A DNA stretch of 40,862 nt from Candidatus Krumholzibacteriia bacterium (GTDB taxonomy: Bacteria > Krumholzibacteriota > Krumholzibacteriia > LZORAL124-64-63): contig JANTGJ010000016.1 in assembly GCA_024762975.1 (NCBI GenBank), forward strand, positions 1 through 40,862, written 5' to 3'. Below are positions 8,318-15,694 of the stretch, one piece after another. The notes below the pieces were generated by a model. The model had not been told where the DNA came from. It did not search any database and worked only from the letters and a program-made list of their open reading frames with translations. Both the position numbers and the translations under genes were made by a program. The first letter of the stretch is position 1. Each line of letters starts with the position of its first letter.

Positions 8318-10255
8318 ATGAACAAGAGATGGACATGGCTGGCCCTGCTGCTGGTCACGCTGGTTGCCTTTGCCGGTTGTTCGAGTGACGACAACAATCC
8401 GATCACGCCCGTCGACGAAGATACCGCATTCGAGGTGCTTGCCGCCGCCGGCGCCGCCTACATCAACGATAGTACGGACTGCCCGGGCGTCGCGTCCCCG
8501 ACCGATCTGGGCATGATCGGTCACGAGGACGAATTCACCATCATCGATATCCGTTCGGAGGAAGACTACCTGGCCGGACACATTCCGGGCGCGTACCACT
8601 CCGGCCTGGGCACGCTGGTCGACGACCTGCTGACCTTCCCGACCGACCTGCCCTATGTGGTCGTATGCTACAGCGGCCAGGCGGCCGGTCACGCGAAGAT
8701 CGCCATGGAATTGCTGGGCTACGAGGACGTCAAGTCCATCGGCTTCGGTATGTGCGGCTGGAGCACCGAGACGAACGGCTCGTGGGAAAGCAACCACGGC
8801 GACAACCTGGTCGGCAACATCGAAACGACCAACAACAACGGTGATCTGACGGCTCAGACCTGGCCGGTCCTGGAAGACCTGGGCTACGAAGCGGGTTCGG
8901 TGGTCGTCGAGCGTGTTCGTGACACGCTGGCCGGGGGCTTCAAGGGGATCAAGTACCTGAACCCGACGACCCCCAGCGCTCAGCTATCCGGTCACGAGGA
9001 CGAATACTTCATCATCAACTACTTCGGGGAAGCCGACTATCTGGGTACCGGTACCGCCGGCGCCCCGGGCCACATTCCCGGCGCCTACCAGTTCACACCG
9101 TACGCCAGCATGGGCATCGACCAGATGCTGGAAGACGTGCCGACCAATATGCCGGTCGTGGTGTACTGCTGGACCGGCCAGCACTCGTCTCAGATCACGT
9201 TCTACCTGAATATGCTGGGCTACGATGCCTACAGCCTGACCTTTGGTTCCAACGGTCTATTCCACTCCGACCTGACGGCCCACAAGTGGGCGCCCGGCGG
9301 ACCGACCCCGACCCAGGGTGTTGTCGAGGGCCCCGTGGCCCTGCCGGCCTACGCCGCCCTGTATGATGGTGTGGACGACTACTTCACGGACAATAGCGTG
9401 TGGTACTACAACGCGGGCCAGCTGGAGACCCTGGTCGAAGACAGCGCCGTAACCGTGCTGGATATCCGAGCCGCTGCCGATTGGGAAGCCGGCCATATCA
9501 GCGGAGCCATCAATGTGGCTTCGGCAGACATTCCGGCCCGGATCGCCGACAATACGATTCCGACCGACCTGCCTTTCGCCGTGGTCTGCTACACGGGCCA
9601 GACCGCCGGTTGGGCCTCGGCCTACCTGAACGTCATGGGCCACGAGTCACGGACGCTGCTCTTCGGCATGTGCGGCTGGACCCAAACGCTGACCAGCGCC
9701 TGGGACAACAACGTCAACGACTACCTGAGCGATCCGGAGACGACCAACAACAACGGCGACCTGGACTGGCATATGTACCCCGAGTTGGCCGACAATACCG
9801 TAGCCGGTCGCGCTGCGGCCGTATTGGCCGAAGGCTTCCAGGGCGTCTCGTACGGAGGCGCAACGGGGATCTCCCCCGAGCGCGACGACTATTTCCTCGT
9901 GAACTACTGGGGCGAGGCCGACTACTCGGGCACCGGTACCGCGGGAGCTCCGGGCCACATTCCGGGAGCCTTCCAATACACGCCGGGCACCAGCATGACG
10001 CTGGAAACGATGCTGGGCAACCTGCCCTCGCAGCTCGAGGATCCCCAGATCATCGTCTACTGCTGGACGGGGCAGACCTCCTCGCAGATCACCATGTTCC
10101 TGCGCATGATGGGCTACGATGCCTACAGCCTCAAGTTCGGTGCGAACTCCCTGTTCCACAACGACCTGACGGCTCACGTCTGGCTGGGCAACAACCAGAC
10201 GCGGGACCTCTACGACGCAGCGGGCAATCTGGTTGACCAGAGCGGCGGCATGTAG
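8318..10255 (+). CDS. Lipoprotein with four rhodanese domains (ExtH-like)
   Basis: 645 aa; lipobox FAGC (C21) after a signal peptide. Four rhodanese-like domains, each with an active-loop cysteine: C117 (CYSGQAAG), C284 (CWTGQHSS), C424 (CYTGQTAG), C582 (CWTGQTSS). Domains 1 and 3 are alike ('DIR...AGHI.GA', 'FGMCGW'), and so are 2 and 4 ('GTAGAPGHIPGA', 'MGYDAYSL.FG'), giving an ABAB order from duplication of a two-domain unit. Rhodanese domains carry sulfur or selenium as Cys-persulfide or perselenide. It closes the conduit operon, 83 nt after the Sec cytochrome, with GGGAG at 7 nt from ATG 8318 and a strong terminator downstream. As I recall, the ext clusters of Geobacter also pair a rhodanese-like lipoprotein (ExtH) with a porin and cytochromes. 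The exact substrate is unknown. Confidence 0.85.
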   Translation: MNKRWTWLALLLVTLVAFAGCSSDDNNPITPVDEDTAFEVLAAAGAAYINDSTDCPGVASPTDLGMIGHEDEFTIIDIRSEEDYLAGHIPGAYHSGLGTLVDDLLTFPTDLPYVVVCYSGQAAGHAKIAMELLGYEDVKSIGFGMCGWSTETNGSWESNHGDNLVGNIETTNNNGDLTAQTWPVLEDLGYEAGSVVVERVRDTLAGGFKGIKYLNPTTPSAQLSGHEDEYFIINYFGEADYLGTGTAGAPGHIPGAYQFTPYASMGIDQMLEDVPTNMPVVVYCWTGQHSSQITFYLNMLGYDAYSLTFGSNGLFHSDLTAHKWAPGGPTPTQGVVEGPVALPAYAALYDGVDDYFTDNSVWYYNAGQLETLVEDSAVTVLDIRAAADWEAGHISGAINVASADIPARIADNTIPTDLPFAVVCYTGQTAGWASAYLNVMGHESRTLLFGMCGWTQTLTSAWDNNVNDYLSDPETTNNNGDLDWHMYPELADNTVAGRAAAVLAEGFQGVSYGGATGISPERDDYFLVNYWGEADYSGTGTAGAPGHIPGAFQYTPGTSMTLETMLGNLPSQLEDPQIIVYCWTGQTSSQITMFLRMMGYDAYSLKFGANSLFHNDLTAHVWLGNNQTRDLYDAAGNLVDQSGGM

Positions 10256-10288
10256 TTCGTCCGCAATTGCCATCCGGCATATCAAGCG

Positions 10289-10317
10289 AAGGGAGGGCCA
10301 TCCGGCCCTCCCTTTCC
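10289..10317 (+). terminator. Intrinsic terminator of the conduit operon
   Basis: An 11-bp perfect stem AAGGGAGGGCC (10289-10299) / GGCCCTCCCTT (10304-10314) with loop ATCC, followed by TCC. It stands between the rhodanese gene and the convergent small gene at 10340, so it can serve both strands. Confidence 0.8.
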
Positions 10318-10339
10318 TGTATCAGCAGTTCCACAAGAA

Positions 10340-10537
10340 TCAGTCGGACTCGGCTTCCTCCGGGAAGGCCTCGTTGAAGATCCGATTCAGCTCTTCCAAC
10401 CTCAACTGCGTGCGCAGGCGGGCTCCGTCGGCCTCCTGGATCGACCGGGCGCTGTTGATCGCCTTCAGTCCGTCCTCCAGGGTCTTCTGCATGCGCTCGA
10501 AGTGGATTTCGCGCGCCTTCTTTCGGTCCCAGGTCAT
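10340..10537 (-). CDS. Small helical protein of unknown function
   Basis: 65 aa from ATG 10537 (MTWDRKKAREIHFERM...), preceded on the minus strand by GGGGGAGG with a short spacer. The frame is open further upstream, but those residues look like translated intergenic sequence (Gly/Pro/Arg rich) and have no ribosome site, so I took the inner ATG. The product is highly charged and predicted helical (QKTLEDGLKAINSARSIQEA, then LRLEELNRIFNEAFPEEAESD), ending in acidic residues. I do not recognise a family. It converges on the conduit operon, and its leader carries the large inverted repeat at 10653-10724. Confidence 0.6.
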   Translation of the reverse strand: MTWDRKKAREIHFERMQKTLEDGLKAINSARSIQEADGARLRTQLRLEELNRIFNEAFPEEAESD

Positions 10538-10652
10538 GGGCCTCCCCCTTGCGCCCTGCCACCCGCAGGCAGCGGACGCTGTTGTGTCGTGCAATCCCCT
10601 CGGAAATCCGCGAATCGACCACGGACCTACGTTGGTGTTCGGCCGGTCGTCC

Positions 10653-10724
10653 CCGAAAATTGAGCGATTTTCGGCGCCCGATCCGATTCCTGTGGCAGGA
10701 TTCTGATCGGGCGACACCGAAAAT
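10653..10724. repeat. Structured intergenic inverted repeat with alternative pairing
   Basis: The 364-bp gap 10538-10901 holds no gene I can support apart from this element and the promoter at 10825. Three 8-mers occur: CCGAAAAT (10653-10660), ATTTTCGG (10667-10674) and CCGAAAAT again (10717-10724). The middle copy can pair with either neighbour. The outer choice is extended by CGCCCGATC (10675-10683) with GATCGGGCG (10705-10713) and by CGATTCCTG against CAGGATTCT around a TGG loop, giving a nearly perfect 58-nt hairpin. It could be a leader switch of the minus-strand small gene, a small RNA, or a REP/MITE-like repeat; a single copy is visible here. Confidence 0.6.
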
Positions 10725-10824
10725 CCATGGAACTCGCCTGTTCGAGCAAGCAGATGCAAGGTGCGTGCACGCTTCGTCGGGGCTGGCTCGCCCGAAGATT
10801 CGATCCTCCCGGGGGGATCCGGGC

Positions 10825-10853
10825 TTGACTCGATGCCGCCGTCATTTTATCCT
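10825..10853 (+). promoter_or_regulatory. Putative sigma-70 promoter for the aaRS-like gene
   Basis: TTGACT (10825-10830, 5/6) and TATCCT (10848-10853, 4/6) are separated by exactly 17 nt, 48 nt upstream of the start at 10902. Confidence 0.5.
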
Positions 10854-10901
10854 CCGGGCGGTCCTTTAACCGGCGACAGCGAGCGCCAGAAGGAGAGCGT
10901 C

Positions 10902-11756
10902 ATGATGACCGCCCCAGAGAAATCGGCCCTGCAACCCGACCCCGGGCCCACGAATCCCCCCTCCCACTTCCAATCCGCGATGTCCCAGTTTCCGGGACGC
11001 CCCTTGCCACTGGCTCGCCGACTTGCGGTTTACAATCGGGTCAAACGGATCCTGCGCGGATTCATGGACGATCAGAAGTACAATGAAGTACCCGCCCCCG
11101 CGGCCGGCGTTGCCGCCTACCTGGGCCAGATGATCGACCGGGGTTTTCCCGCCGTGTGGTGCGAATGCCAGATCGAAGGGGTCGGGGGCGGCCCCGCTGG
11201 CGAGACCCGGCAGGAAACACTCGGCCTGATGGGCACGGAGTTGGACGAAGATGCGTTGCTCCTGTTGCAGATGTCCCTGCTGGAAGAAGTCGTGCGCAAT
11301 CTGAGCGCAAACCTGCTGGGCGGGCGACAGATTACGCGCCTGGATCGCGTACTGACCTGTGGCCAACGGCGCCTGAGCTATCGCGAGGCCTGCGAAATCC
11401 TGAATGATCACGGGCACGCGATCGAGGCGACCCAGGCCATGGATCCGCGGATGCAGGCAGCCCTGTCGCGCCTGTGCCACAACATGCCGTTGCAGATCAC
11501 GGAAATGCCGCACTCGATGGTTGCGGCCGGCCTGATGGCCACTGCGGTGCCCGGTGAACTCCCCGACTACCATGGCATCCTGTTGCCGTATTCCGGTCTG
11601 ACGATGATCGGGTATGAAATTCCAGGGGCAATAGAGGGAAAATTCCGGAGGGGCGGCTTCACGATGAATCTGGGCCGTCTATTGCAGTTCCTGATGGGCC
11701 TGGCCTCGGTACTCGATACGGTGATCAGCCCGAGTCGCGGGATGCCGCAACGGTAG
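10902..11756 (+). CDS. Stand-alone class II aminoacyl-tRNA synthetase-like core (AsnRS/AspRS paralogue)
   Basis: 284 aa from ATG 10902, with AGGAG at 6 nt. The C-terminus 'FTMNLGRLLQFLMGLASVLD...SPSRGMPQR' follows the class II motif 3 pattern G-x-G-x-x-R...GL..I.D...FPR..R of AsnRS/AspRS. 'LSYREACEILNDHG' and 'MPLQITEMP' resemble the AsnRS core, and 'LARRLAVYNRVKRILRGFMDDQKYNEVPAP' (two halves around residue 55) resembles motif 1. There is no N-terminal OB anticodon-binding domain, and the motif 2 FRxE is not evident. Such cores can be amino-acid ligases (AsnA-like or archaeal-type asparagine synthetase) rather than tRNA synthetases. Several otherwise common catalytic residues look changed, so activity may differ. 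The family assignment is by eye and moderate. Confidence 0.6.
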   Translation: MMTAPEKSALQPDPGPTNPPSHFQSAMSQFPGRPLPLARRLAVYNRVKRILRGFMDDQKYNEVPAPAAGVAAYLGQMIDRGFPAVWCECQIEGVGGGPAGETRQETLGLMGTELDEDALLLLQMSLLEEVVRNLSANLLGGRQITRLDRVLTCGQRRLSYREACEILNDHGHAIEATQAMDPRMQAALSRLCHNMPLQITEMPHSMVAAGLMATAVPGELPDYHGILLPYSGLTMIGYEIPGAIEGKFRRGGFTMNLGRLLQFLMGLASVLDTVISPSRGMPQR

Positions 11757-11760
11757 CCTC

Positions 11761-12501
11761 CTAGCGCCAGATCTCCTGCTCCAGCAATTGGCGCTCGGCG
11801 GCTTCGGACCATCCGCGGTTGGCCGCCGGGCTGGCGGGGCTGGGATGCAGGATCACACCGATCCGGAAGCGGGCATCCTCTTTGCCGAACAGTTTTTCCA
11901 GCTTCTGGCGGGCGAATCCGCCGACGCCGACCAACCACTGCGGCTGGAAGAGATCCACGACGTGCTTCAGATGCGCATCACAGGCCGCGAACAACGCCTT
12001 GCGTTCGGCGATCGGCAGCTTGTCGGGTGTGCGGTTGCGACCCGACTCTTCCAGGAAAGCCAGGGGACAATAGTTCAGTACGAAGTGTTCAGCGAAAAAC
12101 GCTTCCGGTGTTTCGAATTTCTCGGCGAAGAAGCCCCAGAGGCGGCGCCCACTGACCTCGCTGCGGGTACAGTCCAGGCCCCGGATCAAACGCTTCGGGT
12201 GCTGATCGGCCGGGCCCTCGAAATCGGCCGCAATTCGCAACCAATCGCGCACCACGGCCACCTCGCCGAACGGGATTCCTGTCTGGACCATCCCCCACGG
12301 TCCCGGATTCATACCCAGCAAAAGGACCCGCTTCGGCCCGGCCCCGAAACGCCGCACGAAGGCCTCGTGCATCGGCCAGGCGTAGTTCATGGGATTGTAG
12401 ACATGAGCGACGGGCTCGGCAAAACGCAGTCCATCAACGGCGTCACGCAGTTCGGCGCCGGCGGCGAGCATTTGGTCTGCGAAGTCGTATCTGCGAGGCA
12501 C
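11761..12501 (-). CDS. smug1: SMUG1-type uracil-DNA glycosylase
   Basis: 246 aa. The family signature 'LLGMNPGPWGMVQTGIPFGE' (residues about 60-79) carries the water-activating Asn and DNA-binding loop, and 'HPSPASPAANRGW' near residue 225 is the second active-site loop with His. SMUG1 removes uracil and oxidised pyrimidines from DNA in base excision repair. The frame is open to a TTG at 12531, but GTG 12501 has GGGAGAG at a good distance, so I chose it. The gene converges with the aaRS-like gene (4 nt between stops) and diverges from the amidohydrolase at 12611. Length agrees with bacterial SMUG1 proteins. Confidence 0.88.
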   Translation of the reverse strand: MPRRYDFADQMLAAGAELRDAVDGLRFAEPVAHVYNPMNYAWPMHEAFVRRFGAGPKRVLLLGMNPGPWGMVQTGIPFGEVAVVRDWLRIAADFEGPADQHPKRLIRGLDCTRSEVSGRRLWGFFAEKFETPEAFFAEHFVLNYCPLAFLEESGRNRTPDKLPIAERKALFAACDAHLKHVVDLFQPQWLVGVGGFARQKLEKLFGKEDARFRIGVILHPSPASPAANRGWSEAAERQLLEQEIWR

Positions 12502-12610
12502 GATTCTCTCCCGGGTTGGGGTTCGGGGCAATCTATCGCAACGGAGCCGTTGCCTCCAGCGACGATTTCCCGGATGATCCGGTCCGACCTCGAACCGGAA
12601 GGAATGCTCG

Positions 12611-14281
12611 ATGCTTCGTTACCTGCCGTTGCTCGCTTTGGTCCTGTTGACAGCGTGTACCCCTGCCCCCGTTCCACCAGCCGATCTGGTGCTGATCGGT
12701 GCCCGCGTGCTCACCCTCGACGAGGACGATTCCCTCGCCAGTGCCGTCGCGATTTCCGCCGGACGGATCGTCTATGTCGGCGACGATCAGGGTGCTCTGG
12801 ACCTGGCGACCCCCGGCGCCCGGATCGAAAATCTCGACGGTGCCGTCCTCATTCCGGGTTTCTCCGACAGCCATTGCCACCTGTACGGATTGGGCAAGGC
12901 ACTGGCCGAAATTGATCTGACGGGCACGCTCGACGCCGCCGACGTGGTCGCGCGCGTGGCGTCCGAAGCGGCGGCCAACCCGCAGCTGGAATGGTTGCAG
13001 GGCCGTGGTTGGGACCAGAACGACTGGCCCGTGCAGGAATATCCCACCCACACATTGCTGGATGCGGCCGTCGGCAATCGACCGGTCTACCTGCGCCGTA
13101 TCGACGGGCATGCCGCCTGGGTCAATGCCGTTGCCTTGCGCCGGGCCGGGATCGATCGCAACACCCCCGATCCCGCGGGCGGCAGGATCCTGCGGGGAGC
13201 CGATGGCGAGCCGACCGGCGTGTTGATCGACAATGCGGCCGACCTGGTGCGCGCGCGAATTCCATCCGTCGATCCGGCCGAAGTGCGCCGTCGCGTCCTC
13301 CTGGCCAGTGAGCACTGTCTGAAATACGGCATCACCGGCGTCCACGAGGCCGGGATCAGCCGGGAGCGCGCCCTGCTCTACCGCGACATGGTCGCCGCCG
13401 GAGAGTTGCCCCTGCGCATTTACGGAATGTACCAGGACGATGCCGCAACGCTCGACAAGGGCCTGGCCGCCGGGCCGATCCGGACAGACGACGGTATGCT
13501 GACGGTGCGCGCCGTGAAATTGTATGCCGATGGAGCCTTGGGCAGCCGGGGCGCCCTGCTGCTCGAGGATTACGCCGATGATCCGGGCAACCGAGGCCTG
13601 GCCGTCACCCCAAGGGAACACCTGACGGAGGTGGCCCGCCGCGCAGCCGCCGCCGGCTTCCAGGTCTGCACCCACGCGATCGGGGAGGGCGGCAACCACC
13701 TGATGTTGGATATCTACGAAGAAGTTCTCGGCGAAACCGCGTTGCAGGACGCCCGCTGGCGTATCGAGCACGCGCAGGTCCTGACGCCCGATGATATCCC
13801 GCGGTTCGCACAGCTCGGAGTGATCGCCGCCATGCAGCCCACTCATTGCACCAGCGATATGGACTGGGCCGAGGACCGCCTCGGCCCCGACCGCGCCAAG
13901 GGAGCCTACGCCTGGCGCAGCCTGCTCGACAACGGCGCACACCTCTGTTTCGGGACCGATTTTCCGATCGAGCGCGTCGATCCGCTGGCCGGACTCTACT
14001 CGGCCCGGACACGCACCCACCCCGATGGCACCCCCTTGGGAGGTTGGCAGCCCCAGGAACGGCTGGACGGTCTGACAGCCCTGCGACTGTACACCGCAGG
14101 CAGCGCCTATGCATCGTTCCGAGAAAACGAATTGGGCCGGATCGCCCCCGGCTTCCGGGCCGACCTGACGGTGTTGAATCTGGATCCTGCCGCCTGCAGC
14201 GATGAAGAACTGCTCCAGGGCAAGGTCCTGCTGACCGTGGTCAACGGCAAGGTCCGATTCGAAAACCCGGCGGCCCGGTGA
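12611..14281 (+). CDS. Amidohydrolase lipoprotein (YtcJ-like)
   Basis: 556 aa; lipobox LLTAC (C16). Metal-dependent hydrolase of the YtcJ-like group: HxH in 'DSHCHLYGLG' (about residue 84), 'VKLYADGALGSRGALLL' near 300, 'CTHAIGEGGN' near 355, 'RIEHAQVL' near 387 and 'CFGTDFPIE' near 448. The beta-sandwich flanks ('ADLVLIGARVLTLDEDD' and 'FRADLTVLNLDP...VVNGKVRFE') are complete. The family hydrolyses amides or N-formyl groups; the substrate here is unknown. The lipid anchor puts it in the periplasm or outer membrane. AAGGA precedes ATG 12611 by 7 nt. The divergent SMUG1 gene starts 109 nt away. A hairpin after the stop separates it from the seleno-thioredoxin. Confidence 0.88.
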   Translation: MLRYLPLLALVLLTACTPAPVPPADLVLIGARVLTLDEDDSLASAVAISAGRIVYVGDDQGALDLATPGARIENLDGAVLIPGFSDSHCHLYGLGKALAEIDLTGTLDAADVVARVASEAAANPQLEWLQGRGWDQNDWPVQEYPTHTLLDAAVGNRPVYLRRIDGHAAWVNAVALRRAGIDRNTPDPAGGRILRGADGEPTGVLIDNAADLVRARIPSVDPAEVRRRVLLASEHCLKYGITGVHEAGISRERALLYRDMVAAGELPLRIYGMYQDDAATLDKGLAAGPIRTDDGMLTVRAVKLYADGALGSRGALLLEDYADDPGNRGLAVTPREHLTEVARRAAAAGFQVCTHAIGEGGNHLMLDIYEEVLGETALQDARWRIEHAQVLTPDDIPRFAQLGVIAAMQPTHCTSDMDWAEDRLGPDRAKGAYAWRSLLDNGAHLCFGTDFPIERVDPLAGLYSARTRTHPDGTPLGGWQPQERLDGLTALRLYTAGSAYASFRENELGRIAPGFRADLTVLNLDPAACSDEELLQGKVLLTVVNGKVRFENPAAR

Positions 14282-14333
14282 GAACGTGCATTTTGCTGGA
14301 ACTCGCCCTGCACTTCCGCGTATGTTCCCACTT

Positions 14334-14360
14334 GGCGACTATGAATTGTCGCCCTTTCTT
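14334..14360 (+). terminator. Possible terminator after the amidohydrolase gene
   Basis: GGCGAC (14334-14339) and GTCGCC (14348-14353) form a 6-bp stem with an 8-nt AT-rich loop, followed by CTTTCTT. It could instead be an operator for the next gene, whose start is about 100 nt downstream. Confidence 0.4.
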
Positions 14361-14449
14361 GTATCCGACGACCGGACGACCCGGCGACGCCGTATTCGAC
14401 ACCTCATGGCGACCCGATGAGGCCATCACATTCCAGCAGGAGCCACCTC

Positions 14450-15667
14450 ATGCACCTGAACCGTAGATCCCCTTACGGCATACTTGCCGCCCTCACTCTC
14501 GTTCTCATGGCCAGCAGTGCGCTGGCCGGCGACGAGGGTCCGATTACAATGAGCCAATTCGACGAAGCGCTGGCCCGCGCGAAGGCCGAGAACAAACCGG
14601 TGGTCCTGGATTTTTTCACCGATTGGTGACCCAGCTGCCAGATGTTCGCCCGTGCGGCGAAGAGTGACGAAGACATCCTGGGCGCCCTGAAGGACGTCTT
14701 GTTGGTGCAGATCGATTGTGAAAAGGGCGATGGCCCGCAGATCGCCGAGAAGTATGAAGTCCGCGGCTATCCGACCTTCTTGGTGGTCGATCCGGCCGGA
14801 AACGTGACCGACGGGTGGATCGGCTATCCCGGCCCGCAGAAATGGGCCGAGTTCGTGGCAGCCGGCGGCAAGGACCGTCGCCCGATCGAGAAGAAAAAGG
14901 CATCCTACGAGCAAAAGCCGTCGCTGGATTTGGCCAAGTCGCTGGCCAACTATGCTTCGACGGCTTCCCGGTATCGCGATGCGGTCGAGTACTTCCAGAA
15001 GGCCCGCGAACTGGACCCCGCGAACGCACCCGACTACACGCAGGAGATCATGTACAGCCTGTACTACGGTGCGGGTGACAAGGTATTCACCGCTGACGAG
15101 GTACGCGCGGAAGCCGACTACGCCTTCGCCTCGGAGGGGGCCAGCGCAGCCGACCAGGTCGAATATGCTTCCATGATCACGGCGTTGGCCGGGGACATGG
15201 ACGATCCTCAACTGGCCGTCCCCTACCTGAAGCAGGCCCTGCAGGCGAGTGAAGGAACCACGGACGAAGACGTCGCCTCGACGCGCATCGAGTTGGAAAT
15301 CGCCTATGCGCTGATCGCGGAAAACGACAAGGAGAAAGCCCTGGCGCTGAAGAAGTCCACATTGGATGCGGACTGGCGCGAGGATCTGCGCGGAGTGAAT
15401 CGATTCGCGTACTGGTGCTTCGAGAACCAAGTCAATCTGGCCGAGGCGGAAGAGCTGGTTCTGGCGGGAATCGAGAAATCCGGCGATGATGACACGATGC
15501 GCAATCGCTACCTGAATACGGCTGCCGAACTGGCGCACCTGGACGGTCGCAACGGCGAAGCCGTGGCTTTCATCCAGCGGATCCTCGAGACGGATCCGGA
15601 TCGCGGCTATTTCCAGCGGCAGCTGGTTCGATTCGAAAACGCCCTCTCGGACCGGAACGGCGGTTGA
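14450..15667 (+). CDS. Secreted thioredoxin-like selenoprotein (WUPSC) with TPR-like C-terminus
   Basis: 405 aa when UGA 14627-14629 is decoded as Sec60. ATG 14450 has AGGAG at 7 nt; signal peptide ILAALTLVLMASSALA. The thioredoxin fold follows: 'KPVVLDFFTDW', then U60-P-S-C63, 'QIDCEKGDGPQIAEKYEVRGYPTFLVVD' (split at YEV; cis-Pro in GYPTF) and 'GYPGPQKWAEFV'. The UGA is exactly where the first redox Cys of WCxxC belongs, a known selenoprotein pattern. Residues about 150-400 are helical TPR-like pairs ('RYRDAVEYFQKARELDP', 'QLAVPYLKQALQAS', 'NGEAVAFIQRILETDP'). The upstream 59 codons and downstream 345 codons are in the same frame. A SECIS-like hairpin follows. It probably acts as a periplasmic disulfide reductase; partner unknown. 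Downstream biotin ligase begins 27 nt later. Confidence 0.9.
14627..14661 (+). promoter_or_regulatory. bSECIS-like element of the thioredoxin selenoprotein
   Basis: UGA 14627-14629 is followed by a perfect 6-bp stem TTCGCC (14645-14650) / GGCGAA (14656-14661) with 5-nt loop CGTGC. The loop begins 21 nt after UGA and has G at its second position, as bacterial SECIS elements need. Confidence 0.75.
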
Positions 15668-15694
15668 TCCACTGAAGAGGAACGGAGTCCGGAG

